From Smittia aterrima (lineage: Eukaryota; Arthropoda; Insecta; Diptera; Chironomidae): a stretch of 64,000 nucleotides of DNA. Positions 9,519 to 19,580 of the stretch are shown here, piece by piece (the first letter of the stretch is position 1; each line of letters starts with the position of its first letter). The stretch covers positions 23,994,001-24,058,000 of the forward strand of contig CP093831.1 in the NCBI GenBank assembly GCA_033063855.1, read 5' to 3'. A program made the position numbers and the translations under genes. The notes below the pieces were generated by a model. That model worked only from the letters and a program-made list of their open reading frames with translations. It was not told the DNA's origin and made no database searches.

Positions 9519-10880
9519 ATGGAGAAAAGCGTAGCAAAGATCACAGGCAAGCAAGCATCACTGAAGCGAAATACTTCTATGGCTGTTCAAGTCGGTGACA
9601 GCAAGTCAGATGTGAAAACAGAAGAAAAACCAAAAGAATTTTTGAATGAAAAACCAAACTTGAAAATCATCAAATTATCTGAGCTGACGATCAAGGATCC
9701 ATTGGAATATTTCTCGCGTTTACTCGGAATTCCCGAGATGATCTTTGAACATTTAGGCGGCAAAGGTTTGATCGCAGCTTCAAAAGTCAGTCCAAGTTAT
9801 TACAATTTCATCGCTTCCAAGAAAGTTCTCATGAAGAAAATCAACGTTGTTTTTGATCGTGAGCTGCATCCAAATGATTCTGATTTGTTGAAAAACAGCT
9901 CAAGATTATATCAGAATATCGAAATCCGACGAGACATCGATTCAATAAAAGTACACAAAGGCTTTATAACCGCTGTGGAACTCAATTTTTTTTATGAAAT
10001 GACTCACGACTGGAAAATAGTAAATATAAGTGACACTCTTTTTATAAATAGTCAAATCATCTGGAATTTCCTCGCATCTATCGAATCATCCGTCGAAAGT
10101 CTCTCTATCATTTACACTGATGGTCTTCCTTCTGTACCATCCTTAAACTTGCAATCTTTTCGATTATTAGAGTTTCCAAAGCTAAAAGAACTGAAAATGC
10201 GAATTTCCGACTCTACTCCAATGAGCGAAGTTTTTGCCACAATTTTGTTAAATTCTGTTGCTATCGAAAAGCTTGAGTTCGAAAATGGTGAAAAAATTGT
10301 TAACGCAGGAATTTTCACAAAAATGTTAGAAAATTTTGAGAAACTAAAAGTTCTCAAAATTGTCTCAAAAAACATAATCAAAATATTTGAAGACGAATCT
10401 TGGAAACGATTTCAATTCAAGCTCAGGAGTTTGACAATTGATGAAAAAATAACAGTTAGTGAAGATCGCACTGATTTCTTCACCGAATTTCCTAACTTTC
10501 TTAAAACACAAAGCAATCATCTCGAAAATTTGGATGCAGACATAGTATTCAGAGATAGCTTCGACGTCATCGTGAAAATGCCAAAGCTGAAGAGTTTAAG
10601 AATGCATTGTTTCAGACAAATATGTTATAACGATGTCGCAAGGGTAGTTTCTACCTCAATCACTGAGCTGGTATTAGGATTCATGGTTGCGTTAAAACAC
10701 CACTACTTCATTTTTGATTCATTGCCGAACGTTTCAAGTGTTACTCTTGAAATTTATGATAAGGCAACGACTCATACTTTAGTTGAAAATCAACGATTAC
10801 AAGCCAAAGAAAGATATGAAAATCTGATTAGAAAACGTTTTCCAAATAGACGAGTACACTTCTTGTATGATAGATTTTAA
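9519..10880 (+). CDS. F-box-like protein with LRR-type C-terminus
   Basis: Single-exon 453-residue protein. Residues about 60-104 (DPLEYFSRLLGIPEMIFEHLGGKGLIAASKVSPSYY...) fit an F-box: hydrophobic helix, P, V-S-P-S turn, then a basic helix. The rest is a leucine-rich region with repeated short helix/strand units (for example LKELKMRISD, FEKLKVLKIV). F-box proteins recruit substrates to SCF ubiquitin ligases through Skp1; the target here is unknown. Clear paralogues are at 46067-47440 (-) and 47880-49256 (+), which share the SRFLDIPEMI core and the ending of the F-box. It sits alone between IR and LRR-CC genes. Confidence 0.82.
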   Translation: MEKSVAKITGKQASLKRNTSMAVQVGDSKSDVKTEEKPKEFLNEKPNLKIIKLSELTIKDPLEYFSRLLGIPEMIFEHLGGKGLIAASKVSPSYYNFIASKKVLMKKINVVFDRELHPNDSDLLKNSSRLYQNIEIRRDIDSIKVHKGFITAVELNFFYEMTHDWKIVNISDTLFINSQIIWNFLASIESSVESLSIIYTDGLPSVPSLNLQSFRLLEFPKLKELKMRISDSTPMSEVFATILLNSVAIEKLEFENGEKIVNAGIFTKMLENFEKLKVLKIVSKNIIKIFEDESWKRFQFKLRSLTIDEKITVSEDRTDFFTEFPNFLKTQSNHLENLDADIVFRDSFDVIVKMPKLKSLRMHCFRQICYNDVARVVSTSITELVLGFMVALKHHYFIFDSLPNVSSVTLEIYDKATTHTLVENQRLQAKERYENLIRKRFPNRRVHFLYDRF

Positions 10881-11339
10881 TGTCATCATTTGAAATAAAA
10901 TTAATTTTCCATTTCTTATTTTACTGAGTTTTCTGTTGTAGACGTTTCTGAAAATACAGACTTCAACAAAACATTTTTTTCAGATTTTTTATTGATGTAA
11001 AAAAGAAATGCTTCCTTTTTTCTTTAAAAACGAAACAGAATTGACAATAATATTTTTGGAATCTTAAGAAGAAATTTTTTATGATCAGGGTTCAGGTAGA
11101 AATTTTGAATACCTTCGGTCATAATTATTACGGCTATTTGACACAGTTCATTGAACTGTGTTGGCATAGAGAGCTAAGAGAGGAAATTCGAGATCTTTCC
11201 GAAAACAAGGAACTCAGTTCATTAAACTGAGTAAAGCTCATTGGCGCCATCAAGAAACGATTTCGATCGTTCGTTCACAACAACGATAACAATAATTTTC
11301 TTTAATGACAGCAATAATGTGTGAATTTTGTTATTTAAA
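10881..11339. other. Intergenic with two palindromes
   Basis: Perfect inverted repeat at 11141-11161 (arms ACACAGTTCA, 1-nt centre) and another at 11212-11232 (arms ACTCAGTT, 5-nt centre). No open frame. See findings. Confidence 0.5.
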
Positions 11340-11690
11340 ATCGAAACTTAACTGACGGATTCACAGAGCAACAAACCAATTAGAAATTGTTTTAGAAGCT
11401 CCAGTTTCCTTGATTAGATATTTGACTACACTGAAGCTCCAATGCGAATCTCGAATTTGTTATCGCCAATTTTTGTGAAATTACACAACAAAATCATTTT
11501 AAAGCTATAATTTTTTGAGCAGCCGAATAAAACCGAAGTCGTTATGGGAATGAGAGCGAACAAAATTGTAAAGATGACAAAGTGAATAAAACTGATTATC
11601 GCTAATTAGTCAGTGAACTGAATTATTGAGCAACACGCTTTCGTACAAAATGCTTGAGAGCGGATTGATCTCCCGCAAAGGAGATCGCTT
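11340..11690 (-). pseudogene. Decayed LRR-CC gene pieces
   Basis: On the minus strand the family signal peptide is recognisable near 11350-11410 (ELLKQFLIGLLLCES), but its ATG has become CTG, and the family upstream sequence follows (to 11470, including TTATCG). Around 11520-11600 are remnants of the C-terminal membrane segment. The LRR body is missing. Confidence 0.5.
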
Positions 11691-11710
11691 TATTATATTC
11701 TTTTATTCTT

Positions 11711-12616
11711 TTAATTTCTTGTACAATTTCGACATAAAATCGCTGTCGTTATCAAAATGAAAACAAACACAATCGATAATGCGATGAAGTAAGCAAAATG
11801 AATCTTGTAACTGCAGTTTTCTTGAATAATATTAACATTCCCGCTAAAGCTTTCGCTTATTTTAATAAATTTTTCCTTCATTTTTGTAATTTGCTTTTCT
11901 TTCTCTGATAAAATTTTGTTGAACGCGATCGCTTTCGAGAGATAAGATTTCTTTATTGGGCTTTCGCAATTACCAGCAACTTCCTTGATGAACAAGATCA
12001 AGTTCGTGATGTTTAGTGGAAACATCTTGTCGATGCAAACGTTGCCACGAAAATCAATTTTAGTCAATGATGGTGTCAGATCAGTGTCGATAAAGATGAG
12101 ACGATTGTCATGCACTGATAATTTCTCCAATTTTGTGTTATCAATGATCAGATCAGCCGGCAAAGTCACAAGTTTGTTCCCGTAAAGATAAAGTTCTCTT
12201 AGTTCGATTAAATCCATGAAAAGATCTTCAGGCAATGTCGTCAGAGAAGTGAGCGTGATAACGACTTTTGAAACATTCTTGCAGTTTGTGAACACGTCGC
12301 GATTGATTCGATTGATCAATTTGCCGTAGATATCAAAATTCTCCAAGTTTCGAAATAAATTGCAAACTTTTGTTGGAACACGTTCAGTCTTAACAAATTC
12401 AGGAATATAAAACTCCTTGACGTCATCGTTTGTTTTGCTCTGAGATGAAAGAATTCCCGAAACTTCTGTGACTGCGACATCGTCTTCAAGAACTTGAAGC
12501 TTATTCACCAGACACTCCTCCTTTCCATTATTAAATTCAAACACACAGTCAAGTCGAAAGCTCTCGGTGGATCCGAATAAAAATATGAAGATCAATAAAT
12601 ATTTGCACAACTCCAT
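11711..12616 (-). CDS. LRR-CC family protein, membrane-anchored
   Basis: 301 residues: signal peptide 1-19, Cys region, LRRs (LRELYLYGNKLVTLPADLI), cap NVCIDKMFPLNI, a short coiled coil (FNKILSEKEKQITKMKEKF), then a membrane helix at about 272-294 with a very short tail (CRNCTRN). It lacks the acidic tail of the longer members. A family-type Inr (TCAGTTTACTTTGAG) precedes the ATG, but the GATA site common to others is not evident here. Function unknown. Confidence 0.87.
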   Translation of the reverse strand: MELCKYLLIFIFLFGSTESFRLDCVFEFNNGKEECLVNKLQVLEDDVAVTEVSGILSSQSKTNDDVKEFYIPEFVKTERVPTKVCNLFRNLENFDIYGKLINRINRDVFTNCKNVSKVVITLTSLTTLPEDLFMDLIELRELYLYGNKLVTLPADLIIDNTKLEKLSVHDNRLIFIDTDLTPSLTKIDFRGNVCIDKMFPLNITNLILFIKEVAGNCESPIKKSYLSKAIAFNKILSEKEKQITKMKEKFIKISESFSGNVNIIQENCSYKIHFAYFIALSIVFVFILITTAILCRNCTRN

Positions 12617-12860
12617 GTTCTCTCACTGAACGCTCAAAGTAAACTGAAGAAGCAACACAAATAAATAAAAACATAATTCTCAGACTTTAAATTGCAAATC
12701 CATGGAAAAAATCGAATTCGTCACGATTTGTTTACTAAAGTCTCAAAGTGGAAATGAATTATGATGATTTCAGCTTAAAGAAAAACAATTTCAATTGACG
12801 AACAGCTAATAATTCGCAAGCAACAATTTATTTCAAATAAAAGTTGAGACAGTCATCATT

Positions 12861-13682
12861 TTAAGCTGTGAAAGCATTTTTATTGAAAAAGATAGAAACC
12901 AAAACTGCAATTATGATGAGGTAAACAAAATCATTCGTGTGACTGGAATTTTTTGGAATTTCATTCATATCATGAGATGAATTTGTAACCTCATCAAGTT
13001 CGTTGACCTCTGTGATTAAGTTTCTTGTACATTTGTCTGCAACTTCGTCAATGAAGAGACTAAATTCCGTGATGTCATTAGGGAATTTCTTATCAATGCA
13101 AATATTGTTACGAAAGTCAATCGAAGTCAATGTTGGTGGCAGAACAGTGTCGATTGTAGTGAGCTGATTGGCAGACACGTCTAATATTTCCAATTTTGTA
13201 TTTTTTACAAACAACTCAGCTGGCAAGGAGATGAGTTTGTTTTCGTAGAAATAGAGTTCTCTTAGTTCGGCTAAATCCATGAAGAGATCCTCAGGCAATG
13301 TCGTCAAGGAAGTGTAAGTGATTATCACTTTCCACACTCTCTTGCAGTTTGTGAAGACGTCGCGATTAATTTGTTTAATTGATTTCCCGAAAATATCTAT
13401 GCGTTTCAAGTTTCGAAAGAAGTTGCAAACATTTGTCGGCGCATGTTCAGTCTCAATGTCATGGCTCAAAGTAAACTCTGTGACGTCATCGCTTGTTTGG
13501 ACCTCTGATCTGTATTCTCCCGAAATTTCAGTGATCGCAACATCGTTTTCAAGGACGTTAAGCGTTCTCACTACGCACTCCTCCTCTCCCTCAAATGTTG
13601 TTTGAAACTCACAATCGATTCGGAAGCTCTCGGCACGTCCGCAAAGAAATAAAACGATTAACAAATAATTTAAAAACTCCAT
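12861..13682 (-). CDS. LRR-CC family protein lacking the coiled coil
   Basis: 273 residues. Signal peptide, Cys region, LRRs (LRELYFYENKLISLPAELF) and cap NICIDKKFPNDI are standard, but after the cap there is only a short linker before a membrane helix (about 252-266) and a tail of a few residues. The coiled-coil exon-equivalent has been lost, probably by deletion. Upstream, a TTCGATAAGA site (13737-13747 region) and Inr-like TCAGTTT resemble the family promoter. It could still be a functional surface protein or an early-stage pseudogene. Confidence 0.8.
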   Translation of the reverse strand: MEFLNYLLIVLFLCGRAESFRIDCEFQTTFEGEEECVVRTLNVLENDVAITEISGEYRSEVQTSDDVTEFTLSHDIETEHAPTNVCNFFRNLKRIDIFGKSIKQINRDVFTNCKRVWKVIITYTSLTTLPEDLFMDLAELRELYFYENKLISLPAELFVKNTKLEILDVSANQLTTIDTVLPPTLTSIDFRNNICIDKKFPNDITEFSLFIDEVADKCTRNLITEVNELDEVTNSSHDMNEIPKNSSHTNDFVYLIIIAVLVSIFFNKNAFTA

Positions 13683-13809
13683 GTTCTCTGATTAAAGTCT
13701 CTGAGCAAACTGAAGAAGCTGCAAAATATTTTCGTGATTCTTATCGAAAATATTAGGCTCTCGCGTGAAGGTCATTTGGAGACATTTTCTCTGGGAACAT
13801 TTTTCTCGC

Positions 13810-14060
13810 GATTTCATAATTTCTGTTGCTCTGAGTTCAACTCAGTGAGTTGATTTAAGTGAGATTTTCTTGAAGCAATTTATTATTCTCATTAGAAAAA
13901 ATTCTCTTCAAGTTTGCTGACTTTTGTCTCTTTGTCAACGCAATCTTGAACGTCATTATTTTCTGTTCGCAATCTTCTCATCTTTCTCAGCTAAAGCTTT
14001 ACTTGACGCAATGTCTGCACTTTCGCATCGAGAAGCAACTTCGTCAATCAGCCATTATCT
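13810..14060 (-). pseudogene. LRR-CC coiled-coil relic
   Basis: The minus strand reads LIDEVASRCES then ALAEKDEKIA and, after frameshifts, KVSKLEENFF and ENNKLLQENLT. These match the post-cap and coil region of family members in order, with shifts between pieces. No N-terminal half remains. A perfect CTGAGTTCAACTCAG palindrome is at 13831-13845. Confidence 0.55.
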
Positions 14061-14234
14061 GAATTAAATAAGAAATAAAATAAAAGAAATCTTTGAAGGT
14101 GAACAGCCCTGCCATGAAATTTATTTTGGTTCTTATATTTCGTCTCATTCGTAAACATTTATTAAATTTCGTTTAACTTATGACATTAGAGATTTACTGA
14201 GCTAATAGAATGACAACTAAATTAATCGAAATCG

Positions 14235-14303
14235 TCATGACTCGTTTTGTGAAAAAGTAAAATCATCTTCAATCAAAGGTCCCATGTCTACTTCACAATT
14301 CAT
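14235..14303 (-). pseudogene. Severed 3' end of the LRR-CC gene at 22692-24060
   Basis: The minus strand reads MNCEVDMGPLIEDD and on to a TGA at 14235, matching family tails (MNHEVDMKYLIEKE). It abuts the poly(A) end of the retrotransposon. The first 13 bases (14291-14303) are the target-site duplicate of 22692-22704, which shows this is the detached C-terminus of the gene on the other side of the element. Confidence 0.8.
14291..14303. repeat. Target-site duplication (3' side of retrotransposon)
   Basis: CTTCACAATTCAT, identical to 22692-22704. It lies immediately next to the T-run (poly(A) tail on the minus strand). Confidence 0.85.
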
Positions 14304-14658
14304 TTTTTTTTTTTTTTATTTATCAGACTGCAACTTTTGTCTTAATTACATTGCATGAAAATTCTTTCTGCTGGCCGACTTGTTGGTTGCTGAGAGCCCT
14401 CCCGATCTGACGCTGTCCTTCCTTCGAGTCCTCGGGTTCCGGCAGTCTGTTGCACCCGTCCATGACGTTGTGCATTCCATTCATTCATCCCCCCCTCCCA
14501 CCCTTTTGGCTCCACACCGTCTCCTGACAGTGCTTCACAGCCCCCTTGCCCTATTAAACTTGGACTTCCCAAGTACTTTGCCATGATTGGCTTCTTATCG
14601 ATGGCGCCTATGATGTGCAACGCGTCGCAGTCTGTTATTGTTGCCCAGGTATCGTCTC

Positions 14659-17600
14659 TCACTGCTGATTCCACTCAAAGAATGTTTCATAAAGCTTCGC
14701 TCTTTTTAAGAAATTCAGAATCTTTCTTGTTTCGACTTTGCTCAAGTCATCGTTCTCATTTCTCCTTCCGAAAGCCCTGAATCTCTCTTCTTCATACCCA
14801 TCACATTTCATCAACACATGCAGCATCGTCTCATCTTCTCTGAAGCACATTCTGCATGTGGGGTCGTGCTCTGGTTTGAACTTGCTAAGGTTGTAATTCA
14901 AACATCCCATTCCAGTCAGCGCACCTATCACAGCCCTCAGATCCTTCCTACAGAGCTTAATGATTTTCCCCGATCTCTTTGGGTCCATCTCTTTTATAAA
15001 TCTTTTCGAGTGCTTCAGTTTAGGCAATTCTCTCCAGTAATTATTCATCTCTCTGCTGGTTCTTTCTTTGATCGTTTTCCTGACTTCACTTTTAGAGACT
15101 TTGATTTCAACATCTATGAGATTCTTCATGGCCCCTTTCTTGGCCAGCTGATCAGCTTTCTCATTGCCCGTGATGCCAACATGCGCTGGAACATATGCAA
15201 CCGTGATATTATTGTTCTCTGCTGCTTCATTAATCTTTGAAATGCAGTCTCTGATCTCAGCCGAAACTACAACTCCATTTTTAATCGCTTTGATAACAGC
15301 CTGGTTGTCCGCTAGTATGACTACATTCTCATTCACAATGTTGGCTTCTATGATTATTTCAGCACATCCTCTCAATCCCCTGAGTTCCGCTTGAAAGACC
15401 GAAGCCGAGTCACTTATTCTTTTGCTCACTTCCATCACTCTCAGCTGATTATCATTCGTCAGTGTGCCAAGTTCTTGAAGGTTTATCTTATCGGTTTCCA
15501 CACTGATCCCAAAGCCCACTTGATCATTGATTTTGGATCCATCCGAGTAAAAGATGAGTGGATTCACACACTCATCGATTCCCTCTCTCCATTTTTCCTT
15601 GCAGCCAATGAAAGTCTTAACGTTTGCTGCCAGTCGAATCTTTTTAATTTGATCATTTACGACATTCGGACAGCATTCTCTGAACTTCCTTTTCAGCTCG
15701 CTCATGCTTGAGACGTCATTGTTATCCTTCCACATTCCATTCAAGTTAAGCCTATTGTATGCCATGAGCCCATTTTCCTCAACTATCAGCTGCATTGTGG
15801 GTTCCCCAAGAATCATTCTCAGTGCGTCATTTGGTGTTGATCTAACCGCACCGGTAATCATTCGCAGAGCTAAGGATTGAACTGTATTTAGAATTCCTTT
15901 GTATGTTCCTGCTCTGTGGGCCCATGTTAGCGATGCATATGTTATTCTGGGCATTATAATTGATTTGAATATCCACATCATGTTACTTGGACTCATTCCG
16001 TATGCTCTTGTGACTAGACATTTGAGCGCTTGCAGCGATCTAATTGCTCTGCCGCACACCTCAATTATGTGGGGCTTGAATGATAGTTTCCTGTCTAGAG
16101 TTAGCCCGAGATACTTCACTTCATTCTTCACTGGTATTTCAACATTGTACATTCTGATTGTTTTAAGCGGGTTTTCATTCAGGGTCTTATCTTGCTTGTT
16201 TGAGAATCTTATGAGATTTGTTTTCCTTGCATTGACTGATAAGCCGTGTTCATTGCACCAAGTCTCAATGAGTTTCAGTGCAACATTCATTCTTTCCGAT
16301 ATCGTTTTCGGGTCTGGCCCTTTTACCAGAATCGCCAAATCATCAGCAAATCCAATTGTCTTAAACCTGTTTGGAAATATGCTAAGTTTCTTCAGTAACT
16401 CATCCATTATCAGTGTCCATAGCAGAGGGCTCAAAGATCCTCCCTGTGCCAATCCCTTTACACATTTAACTTTCACCATTTTGCTGTTACTCTTTGCATT
16501 CGCCACTCTATTGCTAAGCATGGATAATATCCAGTTTGTTATTGTGCCATTTATTCCCGCTTTTGCCATTGCATCCCTTACGACTGTGATGTTCGTTTTG
16601 TCAAAGGCCCCAGAGATGTCAACAATTGCCATGAGAGTCTCTTCCGCTTTCCTATTTGTATTAGGCCTCATATTCATTTCAATGTATCGACACGCTTCGT
16701 GCAAAGCAGACTCTGTGCTTTTCCCTGCTTGATAAGCGAATTGGCTTTCATGTAGAAACTTTGTGCTCATTATTTTCTCGTTTATCTTTTGGTTTATTAT
16801 TTTCTCAAGAGACTTCAGCAACACACTCATCAAGCTTATCGGCCTGTAGCTTGATGGATCCTCATAACAGTCTTTCCCCGGTTTCCTCAGAAATACTATG
16901 TTTGCCTCCTTCCATACCTTAGGTATGTAACTTAGTCTGAGTGAAGCTTTGAACATATTCACAATGGATTTCGATGAGATATCTATGGTTTTCTGTAAAA
17001 GTGCAGGGTAAATTCTATCCGGACCAGCTGCCTTGTATGGAGAGAAGCTCATTATAGATTGATACACAGAGGCTTCATTAATCAGATCATCAATCTCGTC
17101 TATTTTTACTTCGTCAGTTATAAATTGATTATCATAATTAATAATGTCCCCTTTCTCAACTCTCTGGCTTCCTTCAAAGTGAAACTTCATTAGTTCAGCC
17201 AATGTTTCCGATCTCGTGACAGTGAACTCCCCATTTGCCATTTTTATCGTACTTATATCCTCATTTCTGCCTCTGTCTAAAGCTTTAGAGACTCTTGACA
17301 TTTCACTGGTTTTCTCAATTTTCTCAGTGAAAGTTCTCCATGCTTCCGCTCTTGCTTTTTTTATTTCTTTGTTGTAATCTTTATAGGTTTGCTTGTATCT
17401 AAGCATCATCCTTTGCCTTCTGACATAGTCTCCCCTTTGCTTAGAATTAAAAGCTTCCCTCTCATAATGATTTAAAAGCGTTTTCAGACTTGTTATGCGT
17501 GCTGTCATCCAGGTACTGTCAATGCCCTTTTTTATTCTGATTACCCTTGATGTCTTCTCAAAACTATCAATCAATTCACTGTTAAATCTTTGAGCCTCAT

Positions 17601-18441
17601 TGTCTAGATCTTCCCTGGTTAAACATATTCCAATAGTTTCATGATTTGCAAATAATGTTCTCAGTTTCTCCCAATCAATATCCTTTTTCTTCCATGTGTG
17701 CTCATGCTGAGGTGCCGTTACTACTAATGAAAACTTTATCATGTTGTGATCAGATTTAACTTTCCTTGTCACTTCCCAGTTGCTTATTCTATGAGCCCAT
17801 TGTTCGCTTATGAATGTTATGTCAATGTGCGTTCCTTCAAGAGAAAGATAACTACCCCTCGTTGGTCTGCTGCCTGAGTTAAGCGTGGTCAATTTATTTC
17901 CAATAATGAATTCTGCAGCCGTTCTGCCTCTTGCATTTGATCTATTTGCATTCCATAATTGATGCTCAGCATTAATATCAGTCCCGACAAGCAGTGGAAT
18001 GTTCTGTCTTTCGCTGTAACTTACTAGCTTAGTGAAATTTAAATTGTCTAGTGGATCAGCTATATGATTGCCTTGACTATCAATGGCTGGACAGTACAGC
18101 GACGCTATTATCATTCTTCTCAGTGAATTGTCGTTTAATATCACATTGACACTTAAAGCTACCAAGTCTCTATCACAATATTGATTGAGAATGATGCATT
18201 CCGACCTTCTTCTAAATTCATTCGAAACCCAGATTGCAGCTCTCACTTTTGGAATCATTTTTTGAAACATTATTCCACCTGGAATTGCCGCAACATTATT
18301 TCTAGTCCCTCTTTTCCTCGGCTCTTGCAGCAGCGCTAAACTCACATCATTGTCTTTATTCCCTATAAAATTTTGTAGCTCTGTATGCGTCGTCTCTCTT
18401 TTCCCAACATTAAGTTGGATAACATTAATTAATTTTCCCAT
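14659..18441 (-). CDS. Retrotransposon ORF2: endonuclease, reverse transcriptase, RNase H
   Basis: About 1260 residues from the ATG at 18441. The frame stays open upstream to a GTG at 18456, which overlaps the ORF1 stop. Domains in order: AP-type endonuclease (about 1-225: IQLNVGKRE, LLQEPRKRG, GTDINAEH, SDHNMIKF); reverse transcriptase (about 450-720: SSYRPISLMSVLLKSLEK, DISGAFD, GLAQGGSLSPLLW, FADDLAIL); RNase H (about 955-1095: YSDGSK, FQAELRG, ADNQAV, PAHVGITGNEKADQLAK); and a C-terminal CCHC-type motif (CRMCFREDETMLHVLMKC). All key acidic residues of RT and RNase H are present. It carries out target-primed reverse transcription at new insertion sites (family knowledge). Confidence 0.93.
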   Translation of the reverse strand: MGKLINVIQLNVGKRETTHTELQNFIGNKDNDVSLALLQEPRKRGTRNNVAAIPGGIMFQKMIPKVRAAIWVSNEFRRRSECIILNQYCDRDLVALSVNVILNDNSLRRMIIASLYCPAIDSQGNHIADPLDNLNFTKLVSYSERQNIPLLVGTDINAEHQLWNANRSNARGRTAAEFIIGNKLTTLNSGSRPTRGSYLSLEGTHIDITFISEQWAHRISNWEVTRKVKSDHNMIKFSLVVTAPQHEHTWKKKDIDWEKLRTLFANHETIGICLTREDLDNEAQRFNSELIDSFEKTSRVIRIKKGIDSTWMTARITSLKTLLNHYEREAFNSKQRGDYVRRQRMMLRYKQTYKDYNKEIKKARAEAWRTFTEKIEKTSEMSRVSKALDRGRNEDISTIKMANGEFTVTRSETLAELMKFHFEGSQRVEKGDIINYDNQFITDEVKIDEIDDLINEASVYQSIMSFSPYKAAGPDRIYPALLQKTIDISSKSIVNMFKASLRLSYIPKVWKEANIVFLRKPGKDCYEDPSSYRPISLMSVLLKSLEKIINQKINEKIMSTKFLHESQFAYQAGKSTESALHEACRYIEMNMRPNTNRKAEETLMAIVDISGAFDKTNITVVRDAMAKAGINGTITNWILSMLSNRVANAKSNSKMVKVKCVKGLAQGGSLSPLLWTLIMDELLKKLSIFPNRFKTIGFADDLAILVKGPDPKTISERMNVALKLIETWCNEHGLSVNARKTNLIRFSNKQDKTLNENPLKTIRMYNVEIPVKNEVKYLGLTLDRKLSFKPHIIEVCGRAIRSLQALKCLVTRAYGMSPSNMMWIFKSIIMPRITYASLTWAHRAGTYKGILNTVQSLALRMITGAVRSTPNDALRMILGEPTMQLIVEENGLMAYNRLNLNGMWKDNNDVSSMSELKRKFRECCPNVVNDQIKKIRLAANVKTFIGCKEKWREGIDECVNPLIFYSDGSKINDQVGFGISVETDKINLQELGTLTNDNQLRVMEVSKRISDSASVFQAELRGLRGCAEIIIEANIVNENVVILADNQAVIKAIKNGVVVSAEIRDCISKINEAAENNNITVAYVPAHVGITGNEKADQLAKKGAMKNLIDVEIKVSKSEVRKTIKERTSREMNNYWRELPKLKHSKRFIKEMDPKRSGKIIKLCRKDLRAVIGALTGMGCLNYNLSKFKPEHDPTCRMCFREDETMLHVLMKCDGYEEERFRAFGRRNENDDLSKVETRKILNFLKRAKLYETFFEWNQQ

Positions 18442-18452
18442 GCTTCCTCTGT

Positions 18453-19580
18453 TCACACTCTATTAGATTCAATGTTAGGTGCAATACCTTTATGGGTTTT
18501 TAATTCAATGAAGAATGTTATGACGAGCGACATTTCGCTATTAAATATTATAAGGAACTTTAAGGTTTTAAGGAACTTGCTGTTAAACATTTCACAATTA
18601 TCAGAGAAAGAGTTAAATTTCTTTTTAAATTTCCACTTCATTTTATTTCCCATTCTTCCTTCATGGTTTATAATTCGACAGCTTTCCTCAGATTTACATA
18701 TTCCAGCTTCGTTCACTCTCAGTTTCCTCAATATGCTTAAACGTGTCCATGATCTTCCTTTGCTTGTGTTAAACTGGTCCATCAAAGTCTTCTCTCTTTC
18801 TGCGAAGCATTTCCAGAGCTTAAAAATGATTTTAAAAATAATTTTTCTTTCAAAAACAATTCCCTTTCTCATTTGCAGTTTACCTTCTCGAACATAGGAC
18901 ATGAGCCTTATATAAGATGGTTTAGACATTCCTCCAAGCTTTGCCACAGTTAATCCTCGTTGTTCAAGAAGCTCTTTCTCAAGCCTGCCATCATCTATCA
19001 CAATTTTTCCCGATTTACGTTCTTCAAAATCAACTACTTCGACACTGTTCTTTTTCATGTCATTCATCTGGAACCAAGCCTTCAACACTTCCTTCAATCT
19101 TCGAACGAAATTTGAATGCAAGTGATCACCGACGTTAAATTTTTCCCCGCACCTCACCGAGAGTATCTTATCATTCATACTTTCCTTGTGGTGCCAGATT
19201 CGCTTCAACGTTGATTTACATTCAATTCCTCCCAAAGATCGAAATCTTTTTGTTGAGTTCTTCCTCTTGTCCATTTGTCTATTTATTTTGTTGAGTCTTA
19301 TTGAATTATGTTTATGTTTGAGTTTCCCGCAGCCCATTCGATCCAAATGTGGTGCGTGAACCTCAATTTCCCGAAAATTCATCTTATTAACGTTACTGCT
19401 CATGTCATCAGTGTCCAGTAAGCAGTGTGTTGGTTTGATCATTTCAACACACCGCCTAGTTTCCAATCCCGATGCTATAAACAGTCTGGTTCCTTCAGAT
19501 GTTCTTTTCTTTTCATCAAGTTCATTTTTAATCATAACAGGTCCTTGCCAAAGTTTTCGAGGCTCACAATTTCCCATAAT
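18453..19580 (-). pseudogene. Retrotransposon ORF1, 3' part
   Basis: The 3' portion of ORF1, basic and Lys/Arg-rich, ends at TGA 18453-18455, twelve bases before the ORF2 ATG. It is open through 19643, but the segment above 19580 belongs to the nested insert, so the apparent ATG at 19643 is not the native start. The 114 bases at 19467-19580 are repeated at 20921-21034, where they join the N-terminal part. No zinc-knuckle or RRM is evident. ORF1 proteins bind element RNA (family knowledge). Confidence 0.7.
19467..19580. repeat. 114-bp direct repeat, left copy
   Basis: Identical, base for base as read, to 20921-21034. Together they flank the 1340-bp insert in ORF1. Both encode the same ORF1 segment (MGNCEPRKLWQGPVM...FIASGL). 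Confidence 0.85.

Noticed and set aside
9314..9598. 94-codon frame overlapping the F-box gene start
   Set aside because: Different frame from the F-box protein and no domain; probably 5'UTR.
14342..14674. 110-codon minus-strand frame at the retrotransposon 3' end
   Set aside because: It overlaps the end of ORF2 and lies in the 3'UTR. Gly/Ser/Arg-rich with no motif; most likely chance in a GC-rich UTR.
15899..16732. 277-codon plus-strand frame
   Set aside because: Antisense shadow of the reverse transcriptase domain.
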